From contig CM043966.1 of NCBI GenBank assembly GCA_014529385.2, positions 38,316,037 to 38,380,036 of the forward strand: 64,000 bases of DNA, given 5' to 3'. The translations under genes and the position numbers were made by a program. Of this stretch, positions 21,167 through 32,760 are shown one piece after another (the first letter of the stretch is position 1; each line of letters begins with the position of its first letter). The notes under the pieces were generated by a model. That model made no database searches. It was not told where the DNA came from and was given only the letters and a program-made list of their open reading frames with translations. The stretch is from Adiantum capillus-veneris. Its lineage: Eukaryota > Streptophyta > Polypodiopsida > Polypodiales > Pteridaceae.

Positions 21167-24100
21167 ATGGCTGCGAGTAGTGCTTCCCAAAGAGAAGAGA
21201 CCTACATCAAAAAGTTTGATGGTTCAAACTTTATCATTTGGCAGCAGTGTATGCAAGATGTTTTGATCAACAAAGGCTTGATAGCACCCTTGCGTGCAAG
21301 AAGAGAGAATGCGTACACTAATGATGAGTGGGATGACTTGAATGAGTGTGCTATGGGGACCATTTGCCTACACTTTATCATAATGGATAAGACCAATGCC
21401 AAAGATTTGTGGGATGCTCTATGTCAGGCATGGGATGGGAACAACGCCTCGAACAAGGTTTTCTTAATGAAGACATTGATACGCATGAACATGAAAGAAA
21501 GAAGAATGTCAAGAACGAGTTCAACAATGTATATTCACAGCTTACTTCAAAAGGTCTCAATTTCGATGATGAAATGAAGACTATTATCTTGCTATGTTCA
21601 GTACCATCGTCATGGGATGGATACCCTCAACACAACCATAAGCAATTCTGCACCCAATGGCGAGCTAATTTTTAGCGATGTTACTGATGCATTGCTCACT
21701 GAGGAGATTCGATGTCAAATCTCTTGATGCGAGTGGGCATGGTGATGCATATGTGGCTAGTGACAATCGTGACAAGCAAAGGCAGTGTGGTCGCAGTAGC
21801 CACGATCGTTCATAGGATCGTAGGCAAGGTTGTAGCAAGAGTCGCGGAAAAGACATGAGAAATGTTGAGTGTTACTACTACTGCCATAAAAAGGGACACT
21901 TAAAGAAAGATTGTTGCACAATACAGCGTGATAAGGACAAAGAGAAAGGAAGCCTGGCAAACCTAAAAGAAGCGTGAAAATTGAAGAGATCAATGTGGTT
22001 GAGTATCCAGTCATTGAAACAATTTTTGATGTGCCAAATGATGTGTTGATTTTCACATCGGATTTGAGTCATGATGCATTGTTAGCTCATGAAGAGTGTT
22101 ATGCACAGAATTGGATTGTGGACTCAGGTGCTAGCTTTCACGTGACTCCTCGCAAGGTGTGATTTTCTACATACACTGCCATGCATGGCACAATGAAGCT
22201 AGGCAATTCTTATGAGCTTGAAATATGCGGTGTAGGCAGCATCAAGTTTTCTATGCATAATGGCACTGATTTTATGCTGCATAATGCTAGACATGTACCC
22301 AAATTGACAAAGAGTTTGATGTCAAGTTGGACAGCTGGATGATTTGCATTACACTACCATATTTGCTCATGGTTCTTGGATTATCAAGACGGGAAATATG
22401 GTCATGCTTAAAGGCGAGAACTCGGGCTCATTGTACTCACGTTATGTCTCTTCCATGAAAGAGAATTCTATTTGTGTAGCCGAGCTGCTATCTACAGAGT
22501 TGTGGCATACTCGGCTAGGACATATGAGTCAAAAGGAAATAAAATTCTTGTAGTGTTCTGGTTATATCCCTGTGCTAGATTACTTTAACTTCTCTTTCTG
22601 TGAGCGATGTATCTATGGCAAATAGACTAGGTTGACATCAATGCCTTTGGACAAGGAGTTAGGGAGTCCTTTAGATCTCGCAACTTGTGCGGACCTATGC
22701 CAATCAAGTCTCTAAGGGGAGCATTATACTTCCTGACATTCATAGTAGATGACTCTACTAGAAAGGTGTGGGTTTATCTCTTGAAGTAAAAGAGCAACAT
22801 CTTTAGTTTCTTTCAAAAGTTCTCAGCATTGGTAGAGAACCAATCGAGTAGAAATCTTAAAGCTTTGCGCATTGACAATGGAGGTGAGTACATCTCCTCC
22901 GAGCTCAAGGACTTTTACAGTAAAAGAGGCTTTAGAAGACAATTTACCACGCCTTACACACCCACCCAAAATGTTCTGGATGAGAGGATGAATAGAACCA
23001 TTTAGGAATGTGTCACTTCTATGTTGTCTATGACCAGCCTACCTCAAGAATTTTGGGGAGAAGCTATTACAACAGTTGCTTATTTGATCAATCAATCACC
23101 TAGTACACCACTAAAGAACAAGGTTCCACAGGAGATGTGGATGGGCAAAGAGCCCAATTATGTCATGTTACGTGTATTTGGGTGTGAGGCATTCTCACAT
23201 GTGACAAAAGCGCTTAGACAAAAGCTAGACCACATATCACACAAGTGCATCTTCATTGGATATGGTGGAGACGGAGAGATGGGATAATTATCTCTGGCAC
23301 CCGGAACCAAAGAAGTTTATACGCAGCTCATAGGTGATATTCAACGAGTCTAAGATGCATAAAAAGCCAGTGAAAGACATTGAGTATCGTAGAGTATGGT
23401 TCGAGGATGTTTTCTCACCACCAATTACACAGAATGTTGGACATGCTAGTGATGCACCTTCCACTAGTACACACACACACATGTTGCTCCAAAGAGAGCA
23501 GAATCCAGCAATTAGGCACTTCAGAGATATACTCATACATCTCGTGCACTTGAGCGTTTTGAGCCAGGATAAGACTACGTACTAGTCACTGATTGCGGTG
23601 AACCCACTTGCTACAAAGAGGTCATTCAAATGGATGATTGCGTGAAGTGAGGAGAGGCTAAGCAAATTGAGTATAACTCAATCTTAGCCAATGAAACTTG
23701 GGATTTGACAGAGTTACCTGCGGATAAATAGGCATTGCCATGCAAATGGGTGTACAAGAAGAAGTATACCATAGATGATCCCGAGCCTAAGTATAAGTCA
23801 AGATTGGTTGCTAAAGGATGAAAGCCATGGATTAATTTGATGAAATCTTTTCTCCAGTGGTCAAGATGACTACATTATGTCTTATGCTTGTTCTAGTAGC
23901 CATCGAGGACATGGAATTGGTCCAAATGGATGTGAAGACGATGTTTCTTCATGGGGATCTTGAAGAGGATGTCTACATGAAACAGCTTAAAGGTTTTGTG
24001 ATAAATCCTGAGAAGTAAACATGGGCAGAGCTGGTGTGTAGACTCAAGAAAGCTTTGTATGGATTAAAGCAAAACTCAAGGCAATGGTACATCAAGTTTG

Positions 24101-25141
24101 ATAAGTACATTCAGTCCCAAGGCTATGTACGGAGCCAAGAGGATCACTGCTTGTACACAAAGAGGTTGAACGATGGTTCCCTCATCATTCTGATTTTGTA
24201 CGTGGATGATATGCTCATACGCGGGAAGTCAAAAGATGAGATTGCACTTCTCAAGGATGCATTAAGCAAGTAGTTTGCTATGAAATATTTGGGTGATGCA
24301 CATCACTTTCTGGGTATGCGTATCAAGAGAGATCGCAAACGTGGTATACTTGAACTTTCGCAGGAAGAGTATATTCACAAAATATGCAAAAGGGGATAAA
24401 GCATTGACTACCCCAATGGATGCATACAAAAAACTTAGCAAGCATGATTGTCCCAAATCAGATGCTGAAAAGGCAGAGATGACAGAGGTCCTTTATTATT
24501 CGGCAATTGGAAGTCTTATGTTTGACATGGTTAACACACGGCCAGATATTTCATATGCAATGGGAGTGGTTAGCAGGTTTATGGAAAATCCAGGTAGAAA
24601 GCATTGGGAAGCAGTGAAGCACATCTTGAGATCCGTCAAGGGCCTAGCTATCAAGTGCTTATGATTTGGGACCAGTGATGCATCCATAGTTGGGTACACT
24701 GATTCGGATTATGCGGGTTCTGTGGACACTAGGTGATCCACATCTGGTTATGTTTTCTTGTTTGCTAGAGCGACAATTTATTTGAGATCATGTATCAAGA
24801 ATTGCACTTTGTCTTCCATCAATGAGGCGAAGTATGTTGCAGTTTCTAGTTCTAGTAAAGAAGCTGTGTGGTTATCTCGTCTAGTGGGAGACCTTGATAT
24901 ACACCAGACTCTAGTGCTACATTGTGAAAATTAGAGTGCAATTGTGTTAGCAAAGAACCCCGTGTTTCACTCCAAGTCGAAACACACAGAGGTCAAGTAT
25001 CATGTGGTACGGGATATTTTGGCCAGCAAATGCATTGAATTAGTCAAAGTTCACACAGATAAAAACCCAGTGGATGCTCTAACTAAGAGCTTCGCCTTAG
25101 AGCGGTTCATACATTGTATAGAGCTGATGGATATAGGGTGA
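21167..25141 (+). pseudogene. Copia family A gag-pol (multiple stops)
   Basis: The reading starts at a Met followed by AASSASQREE, then gag with KKFDGSNFIIWQQ and DLWDALCQAW. A protease motif WIVDSGASFHVTP is near 22115. Integrase follows as LWHTRLGHMSQKE near 22505 and a DD35E core with stops to about 23290. RT has LKKALYGLKQ near 24040 and LYVDDMLI near 24200. RNase H ends with KHTEVKYHVVRD and ALTKSFALERF. At least a dozen stops and frameshifts break it. No working polyprotein is expected. Confidence 0.88.
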
Positions 25142-25218
25142 AGCTACGGTCATGCTTCACGTACATTGTACATAGTAGCCCCTACATTCTTTAGCCACTT
25201 GGGCCACATTGGGGAGAT

Positions 25219-25395
25219 TGTTAGGTTTCAGGCCCAGTGGCTGGGCACCTGCCCATTACTCATTGTTTGGATATAATGACAATAAGGAGATAGAGAGTTT
25301 TCACTCTCTAGAGCTCCACCAAAAATAGGTCTGTGTCTCCTCTCATCTCCTTCCCCTTCTCTTCTTGCCTTGCACTCTCCGCATCCGGATTCACA
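25219..25395 (+). repeat. 3' LTR of copia family A
   Basis: 177 bp; see the 5' LTR. It is followed directly by the second TAAAT duplication. Confidence 0.9.
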
Positions 25396-25812
25396 TAAAT
25401 AGGATCACTAAAAAAAATAAAAAATTCTTGTGCCACGAGTAAAAGATCTATTTGATAAGCTACAAGTTTTGGCTTGAAAAATGCTCTATTCGCATTCAAA
25501 CTCGTGATGGAAAAAAAATTCAAGCCACTCAAATTCTCTTGAGGAGTACAAGCGACACCTCGAGGTAATCTTTCAAGTTGTGAGAGAGAATAAGCTTTCA
25601 TTAATCAAAGGAAAGGTGATTTTTTCTTGCAAGAGATTCAATATTTAGGTCACGTTATCTCTAAAGATGACACCCGTATGGATCCAACAAAGTTAGAGGT
25701 AATAAAAGGATGGCCTAATCCAAAGAATCTACAAGAGCTACGAAGCTTTATAGGTATGTGTACATACTATAGACGCTTCATAGAAAAATTCTCACTAATA
25801 GCAGGCCCATTA
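25396..25812 (+). pseudogene. Gypsy RT/connection fragment
   Basis: After the TAAAT duplication the gypsy sense resumes, at first frameshifted, then as FLQEIQYLGHVISKD, MDPTKLEVIKGW and FIGMCTYYRRF. That is the RT thumb and connection of Ty3/gypsy pol. It stops at AGPL where the CATTA duplication of the second copia lies. Confidence 0.85.
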
Positions 25813-26094
25813 TGTTGAAGATGATGAAACAGGAAACAGAAGAAAGACAGCAACTCAGAGTAGGAAGAAGATGGAGAAGGAGAAGACACAGAGCTTGTGT
25901 ACGAGATCTCTGTAGTCACTCTCTGTATTGGAATAATAATTGTATATATGTACAAACTCAGAGCTACAAAGCTTATATGAAACCCTAAGAGATAAGGTGT
26001 CCTTTCACACCAGATGTCCAGGGGGAAAAACCCAGTGGGAGAAAAGTGCCCCTGGTGAAGCGCGTATACACACTAACACTACAACATGTCTACA
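25813..26094 (-). repeat. 3' LTR of copia family B
   Basis: 282 bp. In element orientation it begins TGTAGACATG and ends CTTCAACA. No difference from 30723-31004 was seen when compared base by base. Confidence 0.95.
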
Positions 26095-26108
26095 AATCCC
26101 CCCTGTAG
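26095..26108 (-). promoter_or_regulatory. Polypurine tract of copia family B
   Basis: The minus strand reads ACAGGGGGGATT directly before the 3' LTR, the plus-strand priming site of LTR elements. The same AGGGGGGATT precedes the 3' LTR of copia family C. Confidence 0.88.
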
Positions 26109-26141
26109 TGATAGTGTGAATCCGTACAAGGTAGCAGATCA

Positions 26142-29100
26142 TCATGTGTATGAGAGTAAGCCCAAAGCTTTTCGGAAAGCTTCAAACTTTTCTCGTGATA
26201 ACGCCTTCGTAAATAGATCTGCAATGTTATCCTGTGTAGGACAGTAAGTTAGTGTGATCTCCCCTGCATGTAGCCTTTCCCTGACATAGTGGTAGTGAAC
26301 CTCTATGTGCTTTGTTCTTGCATGAAATACTGGATTCCTTGCAACTGCCATAGCACTCTGACTGTCAGTGAAAATGGTAGTGGGTGCCTGTTGACACTCA
26401 CAAAGATCTGCCAATAACCTGCGTATCCATACACAATCAACTGTTGCCGTGAAAGCTGCCCTGTACTCAGCTTCACAAGTTGATGTAGCCACTGTGGGTT
26501 GCTTCTTGCTTAGCCAAGATATACATGCATTTCCCAAGAAAAAACAATTGCCACTTGTGGAATGTCGTGTGTCAAAATCACCAGCCCAATCTGAATCGCT
26601 GTAACCAAGAAGCTGCATAGAACTGTGCTTTCCATACATATCCCCCCTTGGAAAGAACATGGCAAGATTAGGGGTACCTGAAAGGTAACGAAGTATGCGC
26701 TTCACAGCTTGCCAATGATGCATACCTGGGCTGTGCATAAATCTGCTTGCTTGTGAAACCCCAAATTGAATGTCTGGACGAGTGTTGCCTGCCAAATATA
26801 TCAAGCAACCAACGGCTGCTGCATAAGTATGTACATCAAAAGGTTCTCCAGCATCATGCATGCTCAACTTTAATCCAGTTTCTACGGGTGTAGAGATTGG
26901 CTTACAATTTTGCATACCAAACTTGTCCAAAATTTTATGCAAATATTTTGCCTGCAACATGTATATGCCATCTTCTGATTGCACAAACTGAATACCCAAG
27001 TAATAATGTAGCAAACCAAGATCAGACATCTCAAAGGTTTTTCTCAAAGCATCTTTAAACGCTTCAATTTCATCTGCACTATTGCCTGTAAGAAGCATAT
27101 CATCCACATAAAGTGTTAGCATAATGAGAACTCCATCTCTCTTTTTGACATACAAAGTACTTTCTGTTGGACTATTCTGAAATCCCTGGCCAATCAAATA
27201 AGTATGTATCTTCTCATACCATGCTCTTGGAGCCTGTTTGAGACCATACAAAGCTTTACGCAATCTACATACCTTTTGCTCTTGACCTTTTACAACAAAA
27301 CCACTTGGTTGAATTACATAAACTTCTTCCTGCAAATCACCATTCAAAAAAGCAGTTTTGATATCCAACTGATGCACTTTCCAACCATGATGAGCAGCAA
27401 TTGCAACTAGTGATCTAACTGTGGATGCACGAGAAGTAGGAGCAAAGGTTTCATCATAATCTATGCCTTTCTGTTGCGCATAGCCTTTTGCCACAAGCCT
27501 TGCTTTGTACCTGTCAACAGTACCATCTTGTTTCCTTTTTACCTTAAAAACCCACTTTGTACCAATAGGCTTTTTACCTGTAGGCAAGTCCACTAGATCC
27601 CATGTATGATTCTTATGAATAGAATCAATTTCTTGCTGCATAGCATCTTTCCACTGAACACACTCTAAAGCTTGTTCAAATGAATCAGGCTCATCTGCAT
27701 CACAAAGAGTGCTAAAGCAAGCCAAATCTACTTGCTCTCTGCCAAAAGTAGTACCAGCACGTGTTTTTCGTGGCAACGGTGCATCCAACTTGCTATCCTG
27801 CAAAGTTTTCTGAACCCATTTAGGCAAGGTTCTTTCTTCCCTGAGAACTTCTTGCTCTTCACGCACAATTTCCTCTACATCATGAGGTGTCACATGCTGA
27901 TCAAAAGATTGATCAAGATTATCAACCTGTTGTGATTCTTGATTCTCCACAAAAGAAGGAAGCAAACCTTCAAATACATCATGTGTCTGCATATGAGGTA
28001 CATCAAAAGCAACCATAGGTTGAGCAGTAGTTTCTGCAAAAATTACATCACGACTTTCAAAAATCTTGTTTGTAGCAGGATTGTAAAGTCTATAACCTTT
28101 ACTTCCACTACTGTACCCCACAAATATACATTTGATTGCCTTATCATCAAGCTTCCCACGTAACTGCTGAGGGATGTGAGCATAAGCAAGACAACCAAAA
28201 ACACGAAGATAACTGACTGAAGGTTTTTTGTCATACCAAGCTTCATATGCAGTAATGGTCTTCAAGGCACGAGTAGGACACCTGTTCAAAACATGTGCTG
28301 CACAAGCAACTGCCTCCATCCATAGCTTATGAGGCAAACTCTTAGCCTTGAGCATACATCTAGCCGTCTCCATTAAAGACCTGTTCTTCCTTTCTGCAAC
28401 ACCATTCTGTTGTGGTGTGTATGGCATAGTGCATTGGTGTTTAATGCCTTTCTTTCCCAAAAAATCCTTAAATGCACCTGACATGTATTCACCTCCTCGA
28501 TCGGTACGAAGAGTCTGTACTTTGCAACCTGTTTCATTTTCAACCATGGCGACATAATGTTGAAAAACTGCAAACACATCTGACTTTGCTTTGAGTGGAT
28601 ACACCCAACAAAACCTGGAAAAGTCATCAATGAAGGTCACAAAATAAAGGCTGTTTCCTATAGATGGCGTCCTCATAGGACCACATACATCACTGTGTAC
28701 AAGCTGCAACTTTCTTGTCGCTCTAACTGAACCATCCTGCGAAAATGCAAATCTGTGCATCTTTCCAAGAACGCAACCTTCACATACATGTCTTGGTGGC
28801 ATCTCCAATAAAGACAAATCATGCACCATATTATGACGTTGTAAAGTCATCAAACTGCCATAACCAACATGCCCAAATCTAGCATGCCACAACTCAGCAT
28901 CCTGCATGGCCTGAGTCTTTGTTTCTGCAATACATAACTGAATCTGCTTTTCATAACGATCTAGCACAAATAGTCCATTGTCCAGCGTACCTGTAGTGAT
29001 AAGAGAATAACCATTCTCTCGATCTCGTACAACACATCTGTCATCCTCAAAAATGACCCGAAGACCATTTTTTGCAAGAGAGGATACAGACAACAAATTC

Positions 29101-30323
29101 TTCTTGATCCCTGGAACATATAAGACATCTGGCAAGCATAAATCTGAACCATCTGAAATGGTAATCAAAATCTTACCAACGCCTTTGATTGGATAAGAAG
29201 CATTATTTGGACATGTCACCTTCTTTCCTGCTGGAGCTGCATCCAATGAACAAAACAAATCCTTCCTTGAAGTAATATGCCTGGATGCACCACTATCAAA
29301 GTACCAAATCATTTGTGTCTTGTCAACACTGTAAGCAGAAAAATTTGAACATACTACAAAAGCATAAGAATCCTGCACAAAGTTTGCAGACTCTTCTTTA
29401 GCTGTAGAAGAATCACCAGAAGCTGAAACAACCAAACTTGACTCTTTCTTCTTTTCTTTAGAAATTCGCTTTTTACACTCACTAATGTAGTGACCAGGTT
29501 TCTTGCAGTAGTGACATTTACCTTTCTTCTTGGACTTGTCGGAATCACCTTTAGACTTCTCTGAAGATTGTCCTGCACTAGACTTGGAGTGGTGAGCACT
29601 CTCTTTACCCCTGTTTTTGTTCTGTACAACAAGAGCATGATTCATACCATCCACCTGTAAAGACTTGTTCTTACGTGATTGATCCTCCTGCAATAGCAAA
29701 GCCACTAACTCTTCAAAATGAAGAGGGTCAGGATTAGCTCGCAAAGACAGAGTCAAAGAAGTCTGAAAAGTGAAATAAGATGGTGGTAGTGAATTGAGTG
29801 TTTTGGAAACCAAGTCCTTCTCTGGAATCACTTCATCAATGCTAAGCAATTGCTCTTTAAGATCCCTGATTTTTGTAAGATGCTCGACAATATTGTCACC
29901 TTCGTCCATCTGTATTTTGTCAAGTTGTTTCTTCAAAAACTCTATTCTGGCAGCGTTTCTTCCTCCAAACATAGCTTGCAGAGTGTTCCAAGCATCCTCA
30001 GAAGTTCTGCAAGATCTGATATGTGGTGTGATTGTCCTCTTTATGGTTAAGGCAATCACAGCCATAGCCTGTGCATCTTTAGTATCCCATCTCTTTTGCT
30101 CTGGAGTGACTTGTGAGGGTCCTGCACCAATAGCTGCACCACGACCAGGCGTGGCAGATGCAATGCTACCTGGACGAACTTCATCTCCAGATACATAATC
30201 CCACAATCCTTTACCAACCAAAACATTTTTGGCCATAAAAGACCAAAGAGAATAGTTGGTACCATCCAATTTGTCTTCGGATGTAAACGCACCAAAAATC
30301 TCTTTCTCCGTAGATTGAGCCAT
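26142..30323 (-). CDS. Copia family B gag-pol polyprotein (1393 aa)
   Basis: Single uninterrupted frame with all domains needed to copy and insert a copia element. I start at the Met of MAQSTEKEIF (30323) because family C has its Met at the equivalent place; an ATG 5 codons upstream is the alternative. Approximate residues: gag 15-225; CCHC knuckle CHYCKKPGHYISEC 270-283; protease WYFDSGASRHIT with catalytic Asp 343; integrase zinc-binding HARFGH to CEGC about 480-517; integrase DD35E D545, D608, E644, the last in QQNGVAERKN; RT from IGTKWVFKVKRK with YVDD 1072-1075; RNase H with SDSDWAGDFDTR and the end ALGLLSYT. All catalytic residues are present. The length is typical of plant copia. I see no separate gag stop, so gag:pol ratio control is not visible. 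Confidence 0.95.
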   Translation of the reverse strand: MAQSTEKEIFGAFTSEDKLDGTNYSLWSFMAKNVLVGKGLWDYVSGDEVRPGSIASATPGRGAAIGAGPSQVTPEQKRWDTKDAQAMAVIALTIKRTITPHIRSCRTSEDAWNTLQAMFGGRNAARIEFLKKQLDKIQMDEGDNIVEHLTKIRDLKEQLLSIDEVIPEKDLVSKTLNSLPPSYFTFQTSLTLSLRANPDPLHFEELVALLLQEDQSRKNKSLQVDGMNHALVVQNKNRGKESAHHSKSSAGQSSEKSKGDSDKSKKKGKCHYCKKPGHYISECKKRISKEKKKESSLVVSASGDSSTAKEESANFVQDSYAFVVCSNFSAYSVDKTQMIWYFDSGASRHITSRKDLFCSLDAAPAGKKVTCPNNASYPIKGVGKILITISDGSDLCLPDVLYVPGIKKNLLSVSSLAKNGLRVIFEDDRCVVRDRENGYSLITTGTLDNGLFVLDRYEKQIQLCIAETKTQAMQDAELWHARFGHVGYGSLMTLQRHNMVHDLSLLEMPPRHVCEGCVLGKMHRFAFSQDGSVRATRKLQLVHSDVCGPMRTPSIGNSLYFVTFIDDFSRFCWVYPLKAKSDVFAVFQHYVAMVENETGCKVQTLRTDRGGEYMSGAFKDFLGKKGIKHQCTMPYTPQQNGVAERKNRSLMETARCMLKAKSLPHKLWMEAVACAAHVLNRCPTRALKTITAYEAWYDKKPSVSYLRVFGCLAYAHIPQQLRGKLDDKAIKCIFVGYSSGSKGYRLYNPATNKIFESRDVIFAETTAQPMVAFDVPHMQTHDVFEGLLPSFVENQESQQVDNLDQSFDQHVTPHDVEEIVREEQEVLREERTLPKWVQKTLQDSKLDAPLPRKTRAGTTFGREQVDLACFSTLCDADEPDSFEQALECVQWKDAMQQEIDSIHKNHTWDLVDLPTGKKPIGTKWVFKVKRKQDGTVDRYKARLVAKGYAQQKGIDYDETFAPTSRASTVRSLVAIAAHHGWKVHQLDIKTAFLNGDLQEEVYVIQPSGFVVKGQEQKVCRLRKALYGLKQAPRAWYEKIHTYLIGQGFQNSPTESTLYVKKRDGVLIMLTLYVDDMLLTGNSADEIEAFKDALRKTFEMSDLGLLHYYLGIQFVQSEDGIYMLQAKYLHKILDKFGMQNCKPISTPVETGLKLSMHDAGEPFDVHTYAAAVGCLIYLAGNTRPDIQFGVSQASRFMHSPGMHHWQAVKRILRYLSGTPNLAMFFPRGDMYGKHSSMQLLGYSDSDWAGDFDTRHSTSGNCFFLGNACISWLSKKQPTVATSTCEAEYRAAFTATVDCVWIRRLLADLCECQQAPTTIFTDSQSAMAVARNPVFHARTKHIEVHYHYVRERLHAGEITLTYCPTQDNIADLFTKALSREKFEAFRKALGLLSYT

Positions 30324-30704
30324 ACTGTAGATGCACACAAGAGAGAAAAAGAACCTCCAAGAGATTCACAAATCTCCTCTCCAATCCAAGCAAAACTCTA
30401 CACAAAATCTCAGCACAAAGCTAAGACAAGCTGCTTCCCAAAAGAACTGTTTACCTGAAGAAAATCTGTCAAAAAGCACACCCTCTTGATCTAAACGCCT
30501 CCGAAAAGTAACTTCTGCTACGCTGCTCAGAACAAAATTCTGAGGGCTCGAACGGCTTCGAAAGGGGGGTAAAACCCCAGGTCGCCTGTTCAGAATACTC
30601 CCGGAACGTCGAGGATGCTCCCACGAACAAATTTTCCGAAAACTGCCTGAAAACTGCGATTGCGCGCGCGGACGCGAAAACGCAAGTAAAGGCTCTGGAA
30701 ATCA

Positions 30705-30720
30705 CCTTGCTCTGATACCA
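30705..30720 (-). promoter_or_regulatory. Primer-binding site of copia family B
   Basis: The minus strand reads TGGTATCAGAGCAAGG two bases inside the 5' LTR, complementary to the 3' end of initiator methionine tRNA. Confidence 0.93.
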
Positions 30721-30722
30721 AT

Positions 30723-31004
30723 TGTTGAAGATGATGAAACAGGAAACAGAAGAAAGACAGCAACTCAGAGTAGGAAGAAGATGGAGAAGGAGAAGACACA
30801 GAGCTTGTGTACGAGATCTCTGTAGTCACTCTCTGTATTGGAATAATAATTGTATATATGTACAAACTCAGAGCTACAAAGCTTATATGAAACCCTAAGA
30901 GATAAGGTGTCCTTTCACACCAGATGTCCAGGGGGAAAAACCCAGTGGGAGAAAAGTGCCCCTGGTGAAGCGCGTATACACACTAACACTACAACATGTC
31001 TACA
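30723..31004 (-). repeat. 5' LTR of copia family B
   Basis: 282 bp; carries the promoter for the minus-strand element. A TATA-like CATATATACA (minus strand) lies at about 30851-30860. Confidence 0.95.
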
Positions 31005-32760
31005 CATTACATGACTTAACAAAAAAGAACGTTAAGTATTCATGGACTACAAAAGAGCAAGAGTATTTTGAGAAGCTTAAGGAGAAGTATACCCCTCAAC
31101 TTGTGCTCACACTACTAGATCTCTCAAAGCCATTATGAGAGTCAAAGACTCAAATCCGATAAGCGAGTATTGGGAAAATACAAAAAAGAGCTACTAGCCA
31201 TTCTATATACCCTGGACACGTGGAAACACTACCTCTTGGGGACTCCATTCATCCTACGAATGGATCACAAACCCTTAAAAAATTCATGACCAAACCAAGC
31301 TCTCTGACAAACAAATGAGGTGGACAAATTCTCTTTCGCAATTTAAATTTTTTGTTGCTCACATTGCTGGCAAGCACAATCAAGTGGCCGATGCACTTTC
31401 ATGATGGCCAAGGGTGAATGTAGTGTCTATAGCAACTCAATGATCTATCTTTTATGATAGATGAATATGCCACTGACCAAGACTTTAAGTATATAATTAC
31501 AACCTTTGCATTAGGCAAGCAAGAAGAACCATTCACCTTGGAGGATGGTTATCTTCTAAACGGCAATAGGCTATGTGTTACTCACCCATACAATAAGAAA
31601 GTCATGCATGAATCCCATGCTTCTCCTTAAGCGGGGCAAAGAGGGATTCCATCAGCTACTCTTTGAGGAGTAGAAATGTATTTATGTTGGTGTACCATGA
31701 AAAGTAAACATACAAGAGTATGTTTCAAAATGCGTCGTATGCCAAAAGTTGAAATTTGATCGAGGAAACCAACTTGGATTTTTTCTATCGCGACATGCTT
31801 AGCAAGAAAACACACTCTATGCCTGTCAAAAAGACTATTAAGGCACATCAAACATCAACCCTCTCAGATCTCAAATTTTTAGGTAACATGGCTTGCCATC
31901 TCTTTGAGAATCTAGGAATTATTTTAAATTTCTCTTTTGGCCTATCATGCACAAAGGGATTACCAAAGTGAAATAATTAATCTAATAATTTTTACTCTAC
32001 TAAAAGCCCATGTCATGGAAGTAGATCAACATTCTCAATGAGAGAAGCACCTACCTCTTATAGAGTATGCGTACAATGACATTGTACATACTTCTATGGG
32101 GAAATCACCATTTGAAGTTAAAGAGGGAAGATCCAAAAGTCCCTTACTACTTAAAGTACATGGGAAGATCTTTGTTGCTGATGAATATATCCGAGACTTA
32201 CGAGAATCTTTTCCAAATATTAAAGAGGTTATATCCATCTCACAGCAAAGGCAAAAAGGGTTGCTGCTAATAAGCACAAAAGGGTTATATCCATCTCACA
32301 GCAAAGGCAAAAAGGGTTGCTGCTAATAAGCACAAAAGAGCCTTAGACTTTAAGGAAAATGACTGGTTCTTGTTAAAGTTTCTCAAGGCTCATCTAAGGC
32401 ATACTATGGGCAAGAATCCTACGGGCCACAAAGAGTATTATGCTAAACTAGCAGAAAGATATTATGGTCCATTATAAATTCTTAAGCCAATCAATGAGAT
32501 GGCTTATCAAGTGAAGTTTCCAAATCATTGGCTCATACACAATGCTTTTCATGTGATATTACTTATGCCTTACAAAGGAGATCCACCAAGAGAACCTATA
32601 ATCGAGGACCCGCCCAAGATCGAAGATCAAGAAGAGGTGCTCCAGTCTGAATCCATCCTCCTTCGACATGAAGACAAGGTACTAAGACATGGTAAGATTA
32701 TTCGACAATACTAAATTCAAAAATTATCCTTTTGAAGATGCTAGATGGATGCAAGGAACA
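31005..32760 (+). pseudogene. Gypsy RNase H, integrase and chromodomain-like tail (decayed)
   Basis: Resuming after the CATTA duplication: HDLTKKNVKYSWTTKEQ and the RNase H region with TLDTWKHYLLGTPF to QVADALS, then a TGA and WPR. The integrase zinc-binding region (HESHAS, later MPKVEI in a shifted frame) is near 31600-31760. Integrase core remnants reach about 32100, followed by a GPY-like tail with YYAKLAERYYGP and HNAFHVILLMPYKGDPP. The end has SILLRHEDKVL and, one frame over, FKNYPFEDARWM, which resembles the chromodomain of chromoviruses. A 56-bp tandem duplication (32227-32282, 32283-32338) breaks the core. Many stops. Confidence 0.82.

Larger units (their letters stand above)
19055..25400 (+). 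mobile_element. Full-length but decayed Ty1/copia element (family A)
   Basis: The LTRs at 19060-19222 and 25219-25395 start TGTTAGGTTTCAGGCC and end ACA. Target duplications TAAAT lie at 19055-19059 and 25396-25400. A primer-binding site TGGTATCATAGCC (19225-19237) follows the 5' LTR, and a purine-rich GGGGAGAT precedes the 3' LTR. A leader of about 1.9 kb separates the PBS from gag, unusually long beside such short LTRs. Coding domains run gag, protease, integrase, RT, RNase H in copia order with many stops. It lies in the RT of the older gypsy element. Confidence 0.93.
25808..31009 (-). mobile_element. Young, apparently intact Ty1/copia element (family B)
   Basis: Minus-strand element with LTRs 30723-31004 (5') and 25813-26094 (3'), both 282 bp and identical by eye. 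Target duplications CATTA lie at 25808-25812 and 31005-31009. Primer-binding site and polypurine tract are in place and one uninterrupted ORF fills the interior. Taking away the element and one CATTA leaves the host gypsy reading frame continuous (AGPL then HDLTKK). Identical LTRs imply a very recent insertion. Confidence 0.96.

Noticed and set aside
29794-30198. Plus-strand frame of 134 codons
   Set aside because: Antisense shadow of gag in the intact copia B polyprotein.
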